NCBI GenBank assembly: GCA_036258195.1
Contig: DATAED010000453.1
Location: 1-22,554 of the forward strand
DNA: 22,554 nt
Reading direction: 5' to 3'
Source: JAKAIY01 sp036258195
Lineage (GTDB): Bacteria; Chloroflexota; Ktedonobacteria; Ktedonobacterales; JADMIN01
The position numbers and the translations under genes are program-made. The notes under the pieces were generated by a model. That model ran no database searches. It was given only the letters and a program-made list of their open reading frames with translations, and was not told the DNA's origin. Below are positions 1 to 7,780 of the stretch, in pieces. Each line of letters begins with the position of its first letter. Position 1 is the stretch's first letter.

Positions 1-297
1 CGATAGACCACCCGACGCGCCAGCCGCCTCCTTCACCGAGACAGCATCCCAGGTCGAGTGCGCCACCGCCCACGAGGCGGGCAGCGCAGCGCCGGACGTC
101 AGCAGCCGCACCCGCACGATATCCTCGGCCAGCAGCGCCACGCGCGCCTCCAGCCCCGCCTCGCCACTCGCTGCGCCGACATCCTCCGCCACGAAGCGCC
201 ACTCGCGTGCGCCGTCGTCGCCAGTCGTCGCGCCGCGTGACGTCATCTGCCCCAGCGGGATGTAGCCGCCCGCGTGTCGCCCACTCGCCTGACCCAT
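1..297 (-). CDS. Probable GH31-type alpha-glucosidase, N-terminal fragment (runs off left edge)
   Basis: The frame from the ATG at 297 stays open for 99 codons to position 1, so the gene is cut by the window edge. A GGGGAAAGGA Shine-Dalgarno lies just upstream of the ATG. The translated part begins MGQASGRHAGGYIPLG and contains a beta-strand pattern (EARVALLAEDIVRVRLL, then LPASWAVAHSTWD). This resembles the mutarotase-like N-terminal domain of family 31 glycoside hydrolases, where an 'xxVRVRLxP...SWAV' stretch is common. No catalytic residues are visible because they lie beyond the edge. Family GH31 enzymes release glucose or xylose from the non-reducing end of oligosaccharides. The frame is certain to be open; the family call is from pattern memory and could be wrong. 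Confidence 0.55.
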   Translation of the reverse strand, partial: MGQASGRHAGGYIPLGQMTSRGATTGDDGAREWRFVAEDVGAASGEAGLEARVALLAEDIVRVRLLTSGAALPASWAVAHSTWDAVSVKEAAGASGGLS

Positions 298-398
298 GCT
301 CGCGTCCTTTCCCCGTCGCCGCCTGCTCTGCGCTCACCATACCACGCTGGCTGCGACGCATGCGGCAGGCCACGGCGAGGCGAGCAGTGGACGTCGCT

Positions 399-872
399 TC
401 ACGCCAGGCGCACGCGCACGCGCTCGGCCACGGCGCGCAGCTCGGCCTCGGGCAGCGGCGGGAACTCCTTGCTGGCGATCAGCGTGGCGCCGCTGGGGAG
501 CGTCTGGGTCGTCAGCTCGCCGCGAATCATCTGGTCGTTGAGGGCGTCGCCGGGGCGGTGTGGCGCCAGATGCAGGTGCAGGTGCGCCACGCCATCGCCA
601 AAGACGTAGATGTAGACGCGCTCGACACCGGTCACCTCGCGCAGCGCCGCCGTCGCGCGGGCCAGGGTCGCGCCGAGCGTGGCTGTCTCCGGGCCATCCA
701 GCCGCGTGATGTCGGTGATGTGTCGCTTCGGCTCCAGATAGGAGAATCCCGGCGTCTCCGAGGCGATGGCCATCGTGAGCCGCCACAGCTCATCCTCCCA
801 GACCTCCACACGCAGCATCTGCTCATCGCCCGCGCGCCCCTGACAGAGCACGCAATCCGCTTGCTGATCCAT
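399..872 (-). CDS. HIT-family nucleotide hydrolase/transferase
   Basis: A 157-residue protein with the histidine-triad signature HLHLHLAP at residues 97-104. The middle histidine (H99) is the expected nucleophile that forms a nucleotidyl intermediate on the alpha phosphate of substrates such as Ap4A or AMP conjugates. A CVLC pair at residues 7-10 and a KRH at 49-51 match the zinc-binding arrangement found in many HIT proteins. The start at 872 has a GGGAG Shine-Dalgarno, and the length is normal for the family. It lies about 100 bases upstream of the probable GH31 gene on the same strand, but nothing ties their functions. The true substrate cannot be read from sequence. Confidence 0.88.
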   Translation of the reverse strand: MDQQADCVLCQGRAGDEQMLRVEVWEDELWRLTMAIASETPGFSYLEPKRHITDITRLDGPETATLGATLARATAALREVTGVERVYIYVFGDGVAHLHLHLAPHRPGDALNDQMIRGELTTQTLPSGATLIASKEFPPLPEAELRAVAERVRVRLA

Positions 873-1205
873 CGCTCGCTCTCCCTTGCTACTGCGTGAC
901 GCTTGCCATCATGGCAGTGTAGTCGCGGGCGTGGTAGCGCGGGAAGGGGAGCGTGTATGCTCGTAGCATCTCTCCGCGCCGTCAGAGCGCAAAATGTCGC
1001 GTTCATGGCGCCGTCGAGTCGGGGATCGAGCGGCGGGATGAACGCGACGTGGACGCATGGGGAACCATGAGCGCGTCTCCGACGACGCAGAACGCATGCC
1101 AGCCTGCGCGTGGCGTAAAATGCAGCCAGCGAATCCGTCTGATGGGAAGGATGCGGATAGCGGCGTGGCGCCGCGGCGTGCGCCTGCAATGGAGGATGCG
1201 TACAC
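873..1205. other. Divergent intergenic region
   Basis: This 333-base stretch separates the HIT gene (minus) from the M28 peptidase gene (plus), so it must hold both promoters. I did not find a convincing -35/-10 pair for either gene; TAAAAT at 1116-1121 is a possible -10 for the plus-strand gene but has no good -35 at the right distance. The main structure is the long inverted repeat at 996-1048, listed separately. Small reading frames across it look like chance frames in GC-rich DNA. Confidence 0.6.
996..1048. repeat. Long inverted repeat with 11-bp perfect arms
   Basis: The arms GTCGCGTTCAT (996-1006) and ATGAACGCGAC (1038-1048) are perfectly complementary. Inside the 31-base loop, a second, bulged helix can form between CGCCGTCGA and TCGAGCGGCG, so the whole forms a hairpin of about 53 bases. 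There is no T-run on either side, so it is not a standard terminator. It could be a regulatory leader structure, a protein site or a small repeat element; nothing here decides which. Confidence 0.6.
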
Positions 1206-3098
1206 ATGATGCGCCAGCGATTCACCCTGCCACTGCTCATCGCGCTGACTCTGGCCGCTCTCGTCGCGACGCTTGCGCCAGGCGTGGCGGGAAGCGTCGC
1301 CGCAGCGCCTGCCGCCAGCCAACAATCGCCCTCCGCCGCACAGGCCAGCCCACCTGTGAACTTTCCCACCGTTGATCCCAAATACATCTATGACCAGCTC
1401 TTCTACATGGTGACGCACTATCAGCGCCGTGAGGCGGGCTATGATAACAACCAGCCCGTCTATGTGAATGGCCACGACGAGTTCGCTGCCTACTGGCAGG
1501 CGGAGATGCTCCGCGACTTGCAGGGCTTCGGCGCGCAGGCTCGCCACGACCCCTTCAAGGTGGCTGGCTGGCAGGGTCGCCCCGCCGTCACGGACGCCTT
1601 CAATGTCGAGGTGAGCGTGCCGGGCGTGACGCATCCGGAGCAGGTGGTGGTGATCGGCTGCCACTACGACGGCGAGGCCAGCTCCACGCAGTCGGCCAAC
1701 GACGACGGTAGCGGCTGCGCCATTGAGCTGGGCGTGGCGAAGGCGCTGGCGACCTACTGGCGCGCCAACCACGTCTACCCGGCCCGCACGCTGCGCTTCG
1801 TCATCTACGACGCCGAGGAGCAGGGCATCTTCGGCTCATTCCACTACGTCAACCAGACCGTCAATGGCGATCTGGGCAATATCGTCGCCATGCTCAATGA
1901 GGAGCAAAATGGCATCGGCTATCCGCTGCGCTTCCTGGGCAAGATGAGCAATCCGCTCCTGCCGACCACCCTGATGATGACGCCGCTCACCAACAACCAG
2001 TCGTATCAAAACACGCAGAGCTTCACGGCGGCGCAGGTGCAGTCTGTGACGGCCTTCCGCTCGCTGATGCAGGGTGACGCTTCCGCCTCATTCGCCGCCT
2101 TCCGCCAGCTCGGCTATGGCACGCTGGACTATCGCAACGACCAGAATCAGCCCGTGTCGCAGCAGATCTTCACGCCACAGGACGTGCAGTACGCGCCGGA
2201 GGCCGACGACAACATCGGCGGCAGCGACAACTATCCCTTCGCGCTGGCCGGGCTGCCGACGGCGACCTTCATCGGCAACTATTCCTACTATGACCAGAAT
2301 CCGCCGCCGTGGTCGTATCCCTACGACCAGCCGCAGGACACTATCCAGCTCATGAACGTCTTCGCCAGCGGCGCTGAGACAGAGGCCAGGGCGCTCGATC
2401 TCTCGCTGGCGCTGCCCGGCATGCTGACGACCTGGGCGCTGGCGCAGCCCGTCGTGCTGGGATTCGCTCCGTCGGATGGCAAGCCACTGGCGTCTATCGG
2501 CGACATCGCCACGACCAGGCCAGGCGCGCCCGTCACGCTCGACGCCGCAGCCTCGTTTGATCCCGCGCAGCCCGGCGCGACGCTGAGCTATAGCTGGAGC
2601 TTCGGCGATGGCGCACATGCCACGGGTGTCACGACGCAGCACGCCTGGGCCAGCACGGGCGACTATCCGCTGACGCTGACCGTCAGCGACGCCTCTGGCT
2701 CGACCACCGTCACCAAGACCATCCATGTCACTACGTCGCCTGTGGTCATCACCAATCCCTATCAGGGATTCCCGCAAGATGGCGTGCCGCGGGCGAATCC
2801 GGCGGTGACGCTGCCCAAACCTGACCATGGCCCTAACTCCGGCGGCACGCCCAGCGTGATCCCCGCGCCGACACAGAGCGCGCCGCCGCCGGGGTGGCTG
2901 TGGGCGGTGGTCGCGGCGCTGGCGATCATCGCGCTGGGCGCCATCGGCTTCGGCGTGAGCATGGCGCGCAGGCCTGCGTCCGGCGGCGGAGGAGCGGCGG
3001 CAGGCCCGGCGGATGCGGAGCGGCAGCGGCGCGAGCAGGCGTTCCGCGAGCTGCTTAGCCCCCGCGCGCCTGACCAGCGTCCACCCGATGGGGAATAG
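1206..3098 (+). CDS. Membrane-anchored M28 family metallopeptidase with PKD domain
   Basis: A 630-residue protein. Residues 1-33 form a signal peptide. The M28 (aminopeptidase Y-like) domain covers about 90-405, with the zinc ligand in IGCHYDG (H153), the bridging aspartate in NDDGSG (D166) and the DAEEQG pair (E204 base, E205 ligand). The usual N-x-D is NEE (E233), the SDH motif is SDN (N342), and the YHTPxDT histidine is YDQPQDT (D374). A PKD domain (about 436-508, WSFGDG core) follows, then a Pro-rich linker, one transmembrane helix (564-586) and a short basic/acidic tail. The topology places the enzyme outside the cell. GGAGGA at 1191-1196 is nine bases before ATG 1206, which favours it over ATG 1209. 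The fold call is safe; activity is uncertain because of the altered ligands. Confidence 0.9.
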   Translation: MMRQRFTLPLLIALTLAALVATLAPGVAGSVAAAPAASQQSPSAAQASPPVNFPTVDPKYIYDQLFYMVTHYQRREAGYDNNQPVYVNGHDEFAAYWQAEMLRDLQGFGAQARHDPFKVAGWQGRPAVTDAFNVEVSVPGVTHPEQVVVIGCHYDGEASSTQSANDDGSGCAIELGVAKALATYWRANHVYPARTLRFVIYDAEEQGIFGSFHYVNQTVNGDLGNIVAMLNEEQNGIGYPLRFLGKMSNPLLPTTLMMTPLTNNQSYQNTQSFTAAQVQSVTAFRSLMQGDASASFAAFRQLGYGTLDYRNDQNQPVSQQIFTPQDVQYAPEADDNIGGSDNYPFALAGLPTATFIGNYSYYDQNPPPWSYPYDQPQDTIQLMNVFASGAETEARALDLSLALPGMLTTWALAQPVVLGFAPSDGKPLASIGDIATTRPGAPVTLDAAASFDPAQPGATLSYSWSFGDGAHATGVTTQHAWASTGDYPLTLTVSDASGSTTVTKTIHVTTSPVVITNPYQGFPQDGVPRANPAVTLPKPDHGPNSGGTPSVIPAPTQSAPPPGWLWAVVAALAIIALGAIGFGVSMARRPASGGGGAAAGPADAERQRREQAFRELLSPRAPDQRPPDGE

Positions 3099-3108
3099 CC
3101 CCCTCCCC

Positions 3109-3136
3109 CAGCCCGTCCCCCGCCAAGGCGGGACAG
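3109..3136. repeat. GC-rich hairpin repeat after the M28 gene
   Basis: CCCCCAGCCCGTCCCCCGCC, then AAGGCGGGAC, lies just after the peptidase stop. It folds GTCC..CGCC against GGCGGGAC with a two-base bulge. The same text recurs with few changes at about 13488-13520, so this is a dispersed genomic repeat. It may act as a stabilising or weak terminating hairpin for the peptidase mRNA, but no T-run follows. Confidence 0.65.
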
Positions 3137-3192
3137 GAGAGCCTCTCAGGCTGGCGAGCCATTCACCCGCAGCGCACGAGTGCGACGGACGC

Positions 3193-3225
3193 AAAAAGCC
3201 CCTCTCCCGCGTAGCGGGGGAGGGG
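3193..3225 (-). terminator. Intrinsic terminator for the zinc-ribbon gene, formed by a dispersed repeat
   Basis: Twelve paired positions (3199-3210 with 3214-3225, one G-U) close a three-base loop. Read on the minus strand, the stem is followed by TTTTT (AAAAA at 3193-3197 on the plus strand), a standard Rho-independent layout 18 bases after the stop of the gene at 3243-3905. The identical 12-bp stem recurs at 7735-7762. The plus strand continues into four G-tracts (3216-3237) that could also form a G-quadruplex. Confidence 0.8.
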
Positions 3226-3242
3226 TTGGGGAGGGGGTCGCG

Positions 3243-3905
3243 TCAGTGCACGAAGATCAGCGCGATGGCTCCCAGCGCCAGCAGGATGCTGATGGCGAGG
3301 AAGATCACACCTAGCGTCATGCGGGTCGAGCGCGTCATGCCCGTCTGCTGGGCCGCCGCCGTTCCCTGGCCGCCATATTGTGGCGCATAGGAGCGCCCGT
3401 AGGGGTCGTTAGCGAAGGGGTTGCGCGCGGCGGCCATCGTTGGCGTCTCGGGCAGCGCCTCGGTATAGGCGTTGCGGTCGTCGTCATCCCAGCCAGCCAC
3501 ACCGCCGACCTGATAGCGTCCGCCGCCGGGCTGTGAGCCGGGGCGACCGCCAGGGCCAGAAGGAGAGCCAACCGGAGAGCCGCACTGCCCGCAGAACGTC
3601 TCTGTGCCAGTGATGCGCGCGCCACAGACCCCGCAGAAGCGGCCTGTGGCCATGTTGGCTCCCGGATTTGGGCCAGAGCGCGCCGCGCGGGTCGCCTGCG
3701 CCGCTACGGTGGAGGCGCGGTCTGCGCCGGACGCGCCACCAGTGTAGCGGCCCATCGGAGGTGGCGAGAGCGCAGGGTCAGCCGCGCGCGTCTCACCATA
3801 GGAGGGGGCGTCGTCGTACATATCGGCTGGCGCTTGCCATCCACAGTTGCGGCATACCCCTCGTCCGTCAACTGCATCCGCGCCACAGCGCTCACACGTC
3901 CCCAC
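3243..3905 (-). CDS. Double zinc-ribbon protein with C-terminal membrane helix
   Basis: A 220-residue protein, function not recognised. Two zinc ribbons are visible: CERC...CRNC at residues 4-21 and CGVC...CGQC near residues 90-108. The middle is low-complexity, rich in Gly, Pro, Ala and Ser, and likely disordered. A single hydrophobic helix (MTLGVIFLAISILLALGAIA) ends the protein, so it is probably tail-anchored with the zinc ribbons in the cytoplasm. The start is GTG at 3905, preceded by GGAGG nine bases away; a nearby ATG is out of frame and stops at once. It converges on the M28 gene and ends at the terminator at 3193-3225. Proteins of this layout are common and mostly uncharacterised. 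Confidence 0.82.
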   Translation of the reverse strand: MGTCERCGADAVDGRGVCRNCGWQAPADMYDDAPSYGETRAADPALSPPPMGRYTGGASGADRASTVAAQATRAARSGPNPGANMATGRFCGVCGARITGTETFCGQCGSPVGSPSGPGGRPGSQPGGGRYQVGGVAGWDDDDRNAYTEALPETPTMAAARNPFANDPYGRSYAPQYGGQGTAAAQQTGMTRSTRMTLGVIFLAISILLALGAIALIFVH

Positions 3906-4045
3906 AGTGCATCGCCTCCACGCAATGGGCCTCTTGATCCGCGCGTATGGCGCACGCGACGCGCGCCTTAGCCGTCAGTATAGCGCCCAATCTGACAGCG
4001 CGCAACTTTCGCGGCTGGCCCCACCCTCACTGAGGCGAGAGCTCT

Positions 4046-4170
4046 CGGCCATGAATGGCCGGAGTACGCAGGAGGCGGCATGAATGCCGCGCTGCGCAAC
4101 CCGACATAATACGCTAAGCGTGCCGGGCATTTATGCCCATCCCGTGCCGTGCATCGGCCATTTGTGGCCG
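4046..4170. repeat. Cluster of four mini-palindromes
   Basis: Four hairpins in a row, each with GC-rich arms and an AT core: CGGCCATGAATGGCCG (4046-4061), GCGGCATGAATGCCGC (4075-4090), GGGCATTTATGCCC (4125-4138) and CGGCCATTTGTGGCCG (4155-4170). The last two plus their spacer match a copy at 5777-5823. They lie in the gap between the zinc-ribbon gene and the 3' end of the aldehyde dehydrogenase gene, 13 bases past its stop, and may end or protect that transcript. Confidence 0.8.
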
Positions 4171-4182
4171 CGACTCACGCCA

Positions 4183-5676
4183 CTACCGCAAGTTGATCCA
4201 CGCCGTCTTGATCTGCGTGTAGCCGTCGAGGACGGCGTGGCCCATCTCGCGCCCGTAGCCACTCTGCCGGTAGCCGCCAAAGGGCGCGGCGGCGTCGAAC
4301 TGATTGTAGGTGTTGACCCACACCACGCCTGACTTCAGCAGCGAGACCATTTTGTGCGCCTTCTTGATGTCGCTCGTCCAGACGCCCGCCGCCAGCCCAT
4401 AGATGGAGCGGTTGGCGCGCGCCGCCACCTCCTCGATCTCCTCGAAGGGCAGCGCCACCACCACCGGGCCGAAGATCTCCTCCCGCGCTACCGTCATCTC
4501 GTCCGTCACCTGATCCAGCACCGTCGGGCGCAGGAAGAAGCCATCGGCCAGGTCGCCGCCGACGCGCTCGCCACCTGCGCGCGCTGTGGCGCCCTCGCGC
4601 TTGCCCGTCTCGATGTAGCCGGAGACGCGGTCGAGCTGCTCCTGCGTGATGACCGGCCCCATCTCAGTCGCGGCGTCGGCGCCATCGCCCACTCGCATCG
4701 CCGCAGCGGCCTCGGCCATCTGGCTGACCATCTCATCATAGATGCTCTGGTGGACGAAGAGGCGGCTGCCCGCCGTGCAGATCTGGCCGGAGTTGAAATA
4801 GATGGCGGTCAGCGCGCCGCGCACTGCCCACTTCAGGTCGGCGTCGGGGAAGATGATGTTGGGCGACTTGCCGCCCAGCTCCAGCGTGATCTTCTTCAGA
4901 TTGCCCGCGCTGGCCTGTAATATCTTCTTGCCGACCTCGGTTGAGCCGGTGAAGGCGATCTTGTCCACGTCCAGATGCGCTGCCAGCGCCGCGCCCGCCG
5001 TGTGACCATAGCCCGGCACAATGTTGACCACGCCATCGGGGAAGCCCGCCTCGCACATCAGCTCACCCATGCGCAGGGCAGTGAGCGGCGTCTGCTCGGC
5101 GGGCTTCAGGATGACCGTGTTGCCAGCCGCCAGCGCGGGCGCCATCTTCCACGCCGCCATCTGCATCGGGAAGTTCCAGGGGATGATCTGGCCGACCACG
5201 CCCAGCGGCTCGCGCAGCGTGTAGGTCAGCATGTTGGGGATGGAGACGGGAATCGTCTCGCCCTCGATCTTGGTCGCCCAGCCCGCGAAATAGCGGAAGT
5301 GGTCGGCGGTTAGCGGCACATCGCTGGCTTTGGAATATTTGATTGGCTTGCCGTTGTCGAGCGTCTCCAGCATGGCCAGCTCATCGGCGTGCTCCTCGAT
5401 CAGCTCGGCCACGCGCCACAGCAGGCGGCCCCGCTGCGATGGCGTCATCTTGGGCCACGGCCCGCTCTCGAAGGCTTTGCGCGCTGCCACCACCGCGCGG
5501 TTGATGTCCTCGGCGTCGCCCTCCGCGACCTGCGCCAGCGTCTTGCCCGTCGCCGGGTTGAGCGTCTCGAAGGTCTTGCCGCTGGCCGCCGCGACCCACT
5601 GCCCACCGATCAGCATCTTGATTGGCTGCTGGCGCAGGAACGCGCTCTCTTTCGTCTCACTCGCGCTGGTCGTCAT
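4183..5676 (-). CDS. NAD(P)-dependent aldehyde dehydrogenase
   Basis: A 497-residue enzyme of the classical ALDH superfamily. It shows IIPWNFP (N168), the cofactor lysine in VILKPAEQ (K191), FTGSTEVGKK, the general base in LELGGKSPN (E266) and the catalytic cysteine in NSGQICTAGSR (C300). It oxidises an aldehyde to the carboxylic acid in the cytoplasm. ATG 5676 has AGGAGA eight bases upstream; the frame extends further but without a better start. It is the last gene of the aromatic operon, 167 bases behind the ligase gene, with a repeat between. Sequence texture is of the ALDH1/2, phenylacetaldehyde or betaine aldehyde type, not the BoxD or PaaZ type, so it may make an aromatic acid from its aldehyde for the ligase upstream. 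Substrate is inferred. Confidence 0.93.
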   Translation of the reverse strand: MTTSASETKESAFLRQQPIKMLIGGQWVAAASGKTFETLNPATGKTLAQVAEGDAEDINRAVVAARKAFESGPWPKMTPSQRGRLLWRVAELIEEHADELAMLETLDNGKPIKYSKASDVPLTADHFRYFAGWATKIEGETIPVSIPNMLTYTLREPLGVVGQIIPWNFPMQMAAWKMAPALAAGNTVILKPAEQTPLTALRMGELMCEAGFPDGVVNIVPGYGHTAGAALAAHLDVDKIAFTGSTEVGKKILQASAGNLKKITLELGGKSPNIIFPDADLKWAVRGALTAIYFNSGQICTAGSRLFVHQSIYDEMVSQMAEAAAAMRVGDGADAATEMGPVITQEQLDRVSGYIETGKREGATARAGGERVGGDLADGFFLRPTVLDQVTDEMTVAREEIFGPVVVALPFEEIEEVAARANRSIYGLAAGVWTSDIKKAHKMVSLLKSGVVWVNTYNQFDAAAPFGGYRQSGYGREMGHAVLDGYTQIKTAWINLR

Positions 5677-5741
5677 CGCTCTTCTCCTGATATGTTGCGC
5701 GGACGCGGCGTTCTCGGCCTTGAAAGGGTGGCGCACGACGG

Positions 5742-5823
5742 CGGCTTGAAAGCCGTAAGGCGCCTGCCTGCGGCCAGGGGCATTCATGCCCCGTCCGTGC
5801 CATGCGTCGGCCACTTATGGCCG
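5742..5823. repeat. Mini-palindrome repeat between ligase and aldehyde dehydrogenase genes
   Basis: Three palindromes: CGGCTTGAAAGCCG (5742-5755), GGGGCATTCATGCCCC (5777-5792) and CGGCCACTTATGGCCG (5808-5823). The second and third, with the 15-base spacer (GTCCGTGCCATGCGT), are a diverged copy of 4125-4170. The first belongs with GCGGTTGAAACCGC at 7663-7676, and both are followed by GCGCCTGCCT or close to it. The element fills the intercistronic gap inside the aromatic operon. Confidence 0.8.
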
Positions 5824-5843
5824 CGACCCTGCTCATCGCCGCG

Positions 5844-7547
5844 CTACCGTTGCTCGCTGAGCGCCCGCCGCAGCATGAAGCGCTGAATCTTGCCGGTCGC
5901 CGTCTTGGGCAGCTCTGTGACGAACTCCGTCCACTGCGGCGCTTTGTAAGGCGCGAGCTGCGTTTTCACCGAGTCGGTAAGCTCCTGCGCCAGCGCATCG
6001 GATGGCTCGTAGCCTTCCTTCAGCACCACATAGGCTTTCGGCTTGATGAGGCCGTTCTCATCGGGCGCGCCGATCAGCGCGCACTCCAGCACAGCGGGAT
6101 GCGCGATCAGCGCGCCTTCCACCTCGGCGGGCGAGACCCAGCGCCCGCCCACGCGCAGCATGTCGTCGGCGCGCCCGGCGTACCAGTAATAGCCATCCTC
6201 ATCCTGATAGTACGTGTCACCGGTCGAGATCCAGCGGCCCTGGATGACGTCTCTGGTCTTATCGTGCTTATTCCAGTAGTAGGCGGTCGTGCTGTCACCG
6301 CTGATGTGCAGTGTGCCCATCTCGCCCTGTGGCACCGGCTGATCGTTCTCGTCCACGATGCGCGCCTCGTAGCCCGGCACGAGCTTGCCCGTGCTTCCGG
6401 GGCGGATGTCGTCGGGGCGATTGCTGATGAAGATGTGCAGGATCTCTGTGCTGCCGATGCCATCCAGGATGTCCACATGGAACCTGTCCTGCCAGCGCCG
6501 CAGGATGTCGGCAGGCAGCGCCTCACCCGCCGAGACGCACGCGCGCACCGAGGAGAAGTCGAAGCGCTTCTCGGCGTCGGGCAGCGCCAGCATGGCGGCG
6601 TAGACCGTCGGCACGGCGAAGAAGAGCGTGGGCCGCGTCTGCTGCACGACATTGAAGAGGTCTTCGGGCGCGGGGCGTCCGGAGTGATGGACTGCGGTGG
6701 CGCCCACGCCAAACGGGAAGTAGAGGCCATTGCCCAGGCCATAGGCGAAGAATAGCTTGGAGCTGGAGAACGCGATGTCGTTCTCGTTGATGCCCAGAAT
6801 CGGCTTGGCGTAATACTCCGTGCAGTAGGTCATATCGTGCTGCAGGTGCACGCAGCCCTTGGGGAAGCCCGTGCTGCCAGAGCTGTACAGCCAGAAGGCG
6901 CTGTCGTCTTTGCTGGTGGTGGCGGCGGTGAGGGACGAGGAGGCCGCCGTGCGCCACTCGTCGTAGTCGTACAGCGTCGCGGAACCATCGGCGGTGGGCA
7001 GTGTCTGCGGCTGGCTGGCTGGCGAGACGGGCGCGCGTCGGCTGAAGAAGCCGTGCCGCGCCGACGAATCGCTGGCCGCCTGGGTCGCCGCTGCGCGCTC
7101 CAGCCCCACCACGACGACGTGGCGCAGGGAGTGCAGTTGCGGCAGGATGCTCTGCACGCTGGCCCACACGCTGGCATGGATGACCAGCACTTTGGCGCGG
7201 CTGTCTTCGAGGATGTAGACGAAATCGGCGGGGCGCATCAGTGTGTTGACTGGCACGGGTACCGCGCCAACCTTGATCGCGCCGAAGAAGGTCGCGGCGA
7301 AGGCGGGCGAATCCAGCAGCGCCATCGCCACCCGCTGTTCCATCTCCACACCCAGCGCGCGCAGCCCATTGCCCACCTGGTTGGCCTGCGCGGCCATCTC
7401 CGCGTAGCTGTAGGCCTTGCCCTCGTGCAAGACGGCCGTCTTTGCGCCACGCCCCGCCGCGAGATTGCTATCGAGAAAGGCGCTGGCGGCGTTGAACTGG
7501 TCGGGGATGGAGACGACTGGAACAGAGATCGGGACTGGTGTGGCCAT
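5844..7547 (-). CDS. Benzoate-CoA ligase family protein
   Basis: A 567-residue ANL-superfamily acyl-CoA ligase. It has the ATP-binding P-loop YSSGSTGFPKG (about 221-231), FFAYGLGNGLYFPFGVGA, DGIGSTEILHIFISNRPDDIRPGSTG and the C-terminal TELPKTATGKIQRF, whose lysine takes part in adenylation. These, with the N-terminal FNAASAFLD and GRGAKTAVL, resemble benzoate-CoA ligases (BclA, BadA) far more than PaaK phenylacetate-CoA ligases. It would activate an aromatic acid to its CoA thioester using ATP. An insert of about 35 low-complexity residues (153-190) makes it longer than the usual 520 or so. ATG 7547 has a GAGGG Shine-Dalgarno. It is 233 bases behind the hydratase gene, so it may have its own promoter, though I found none. 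Family is secure; the exact acid is not. Confidence 0.88.
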   Translation of the reverse strand: MATPVPISVPVVSIPDQFNAASAFLDSNLAAGRGAKTAVLHEGKAYSYAEMAAQANQVGNGLRALGVEMEQRVAMALLDSPAFAATFFGAIKVGAVPVPVNTLMRPADFVYILEDSRAKVLVIHASVWASVQSILPQLHSLRHVVVVGLERAAATQAASDSSARHGFFSRRAPVSPASQPQTLPTADGSATLYDYDEWRTAASSSLTAATTSKDDSAFWLYSSGSTGFPKGCVHLQHDMTYCTEYYAKPILGINENDIAFSSSKLFFAYGLGNGLYFPFGVGATAVHHSGRPAPEDLFNVVQQTRPTLFFAVPTVYAAMLALPDAEKRFDFSSVRACVSAGEALPADILRRWQDRFHVDILDGIGSTEILHIFISNRPDDIRPGSTGKLVPGYEARIVDENDQPVPQGEMGTLHISGDSTTAYYWNKHDKTRDVIQGRWISTGDTYYQDEDGYYWYAGRADDMLRVGGRWVSPAEVEGALIAHPAVLECALIGAPDENGLIKPKAYVVLKEGYEPSDALAQELTDSVKTQLAPYKAPQWTEFVTELPKTATGKIQRFMLRRALSEQR

Positions 7548-7662
7548 GGCTCGACAACCCTCTTCTTCTCATCCGCTCGGACGACTGGCGCGACAAACAG
7601 CATCGGGACGCGCCCTGAATACAGGGATGATACGAGATAGCGGAGCGCGAAGCGGAGGGTTG

Positions 7663-7762
7663 GCGGTTGAAACCGCGCCTGCCTGGCCCTCGCAGGCCGC
7701 AATGTCCGCTTGCGCGGATCTGGAAGCTCCGGCTCCCCTCTCCCGCCGCAGCGGGGGAGGGG
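7663..7762. repeat. Composite repeat in the gap between hydratase and ligase genes
   Basis: Holds GCGGTTGAAACCGC (7663-7676), a small hairpin TCCGC/GCGGA near 7705-7719, and a 12-bp GC stem (7735-7746 with 7751-7762) identical in its arms to the terminator stem at 3199-3225. Here no T-run follows on the minus strand, so it is more likely an mRNA-stabilising or partially attenuating hairpin inside the operon, about 19 bases after the hydratase stop. Confidence 0.75.
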
Positions 7763-7780
7763 TTGGGGGAGAGGGCTGCC

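Noticed and set aside
955..969. GTATGCTC near the HIT gene matching the tetR operator arm, with a small palindrome ATGCT-CGT-AGCAT
   Set aside because: One eight-base match in 22 kb is expected by chance, and the spacing and second arm differ from the tetR site.
2088..3194. Long minus-strand reading frame (368 codons) opposite the M28 peptidase gene
   Set aside because: Composition is Arg/Ala/Gly-rich without any domain pattern, and the opposite strand encodes a clear multi-domain protein. GC-rich codon use leaves antisense frames open.
3109..3237. Repeated GC hairpins considered as a CRISPR array
   Set aside because: Copies are dispersed, differ in spacing and lack regular repeat-spacer units or cas genes.
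5677..5814. N-terminal extension of the aldehyde dehydrogenase (46 residues)
   Set aside because: It is encoded partly by the mini-palindrome repeat, lacks family similarity, and ATG 5676 has a good AGGAGA site.
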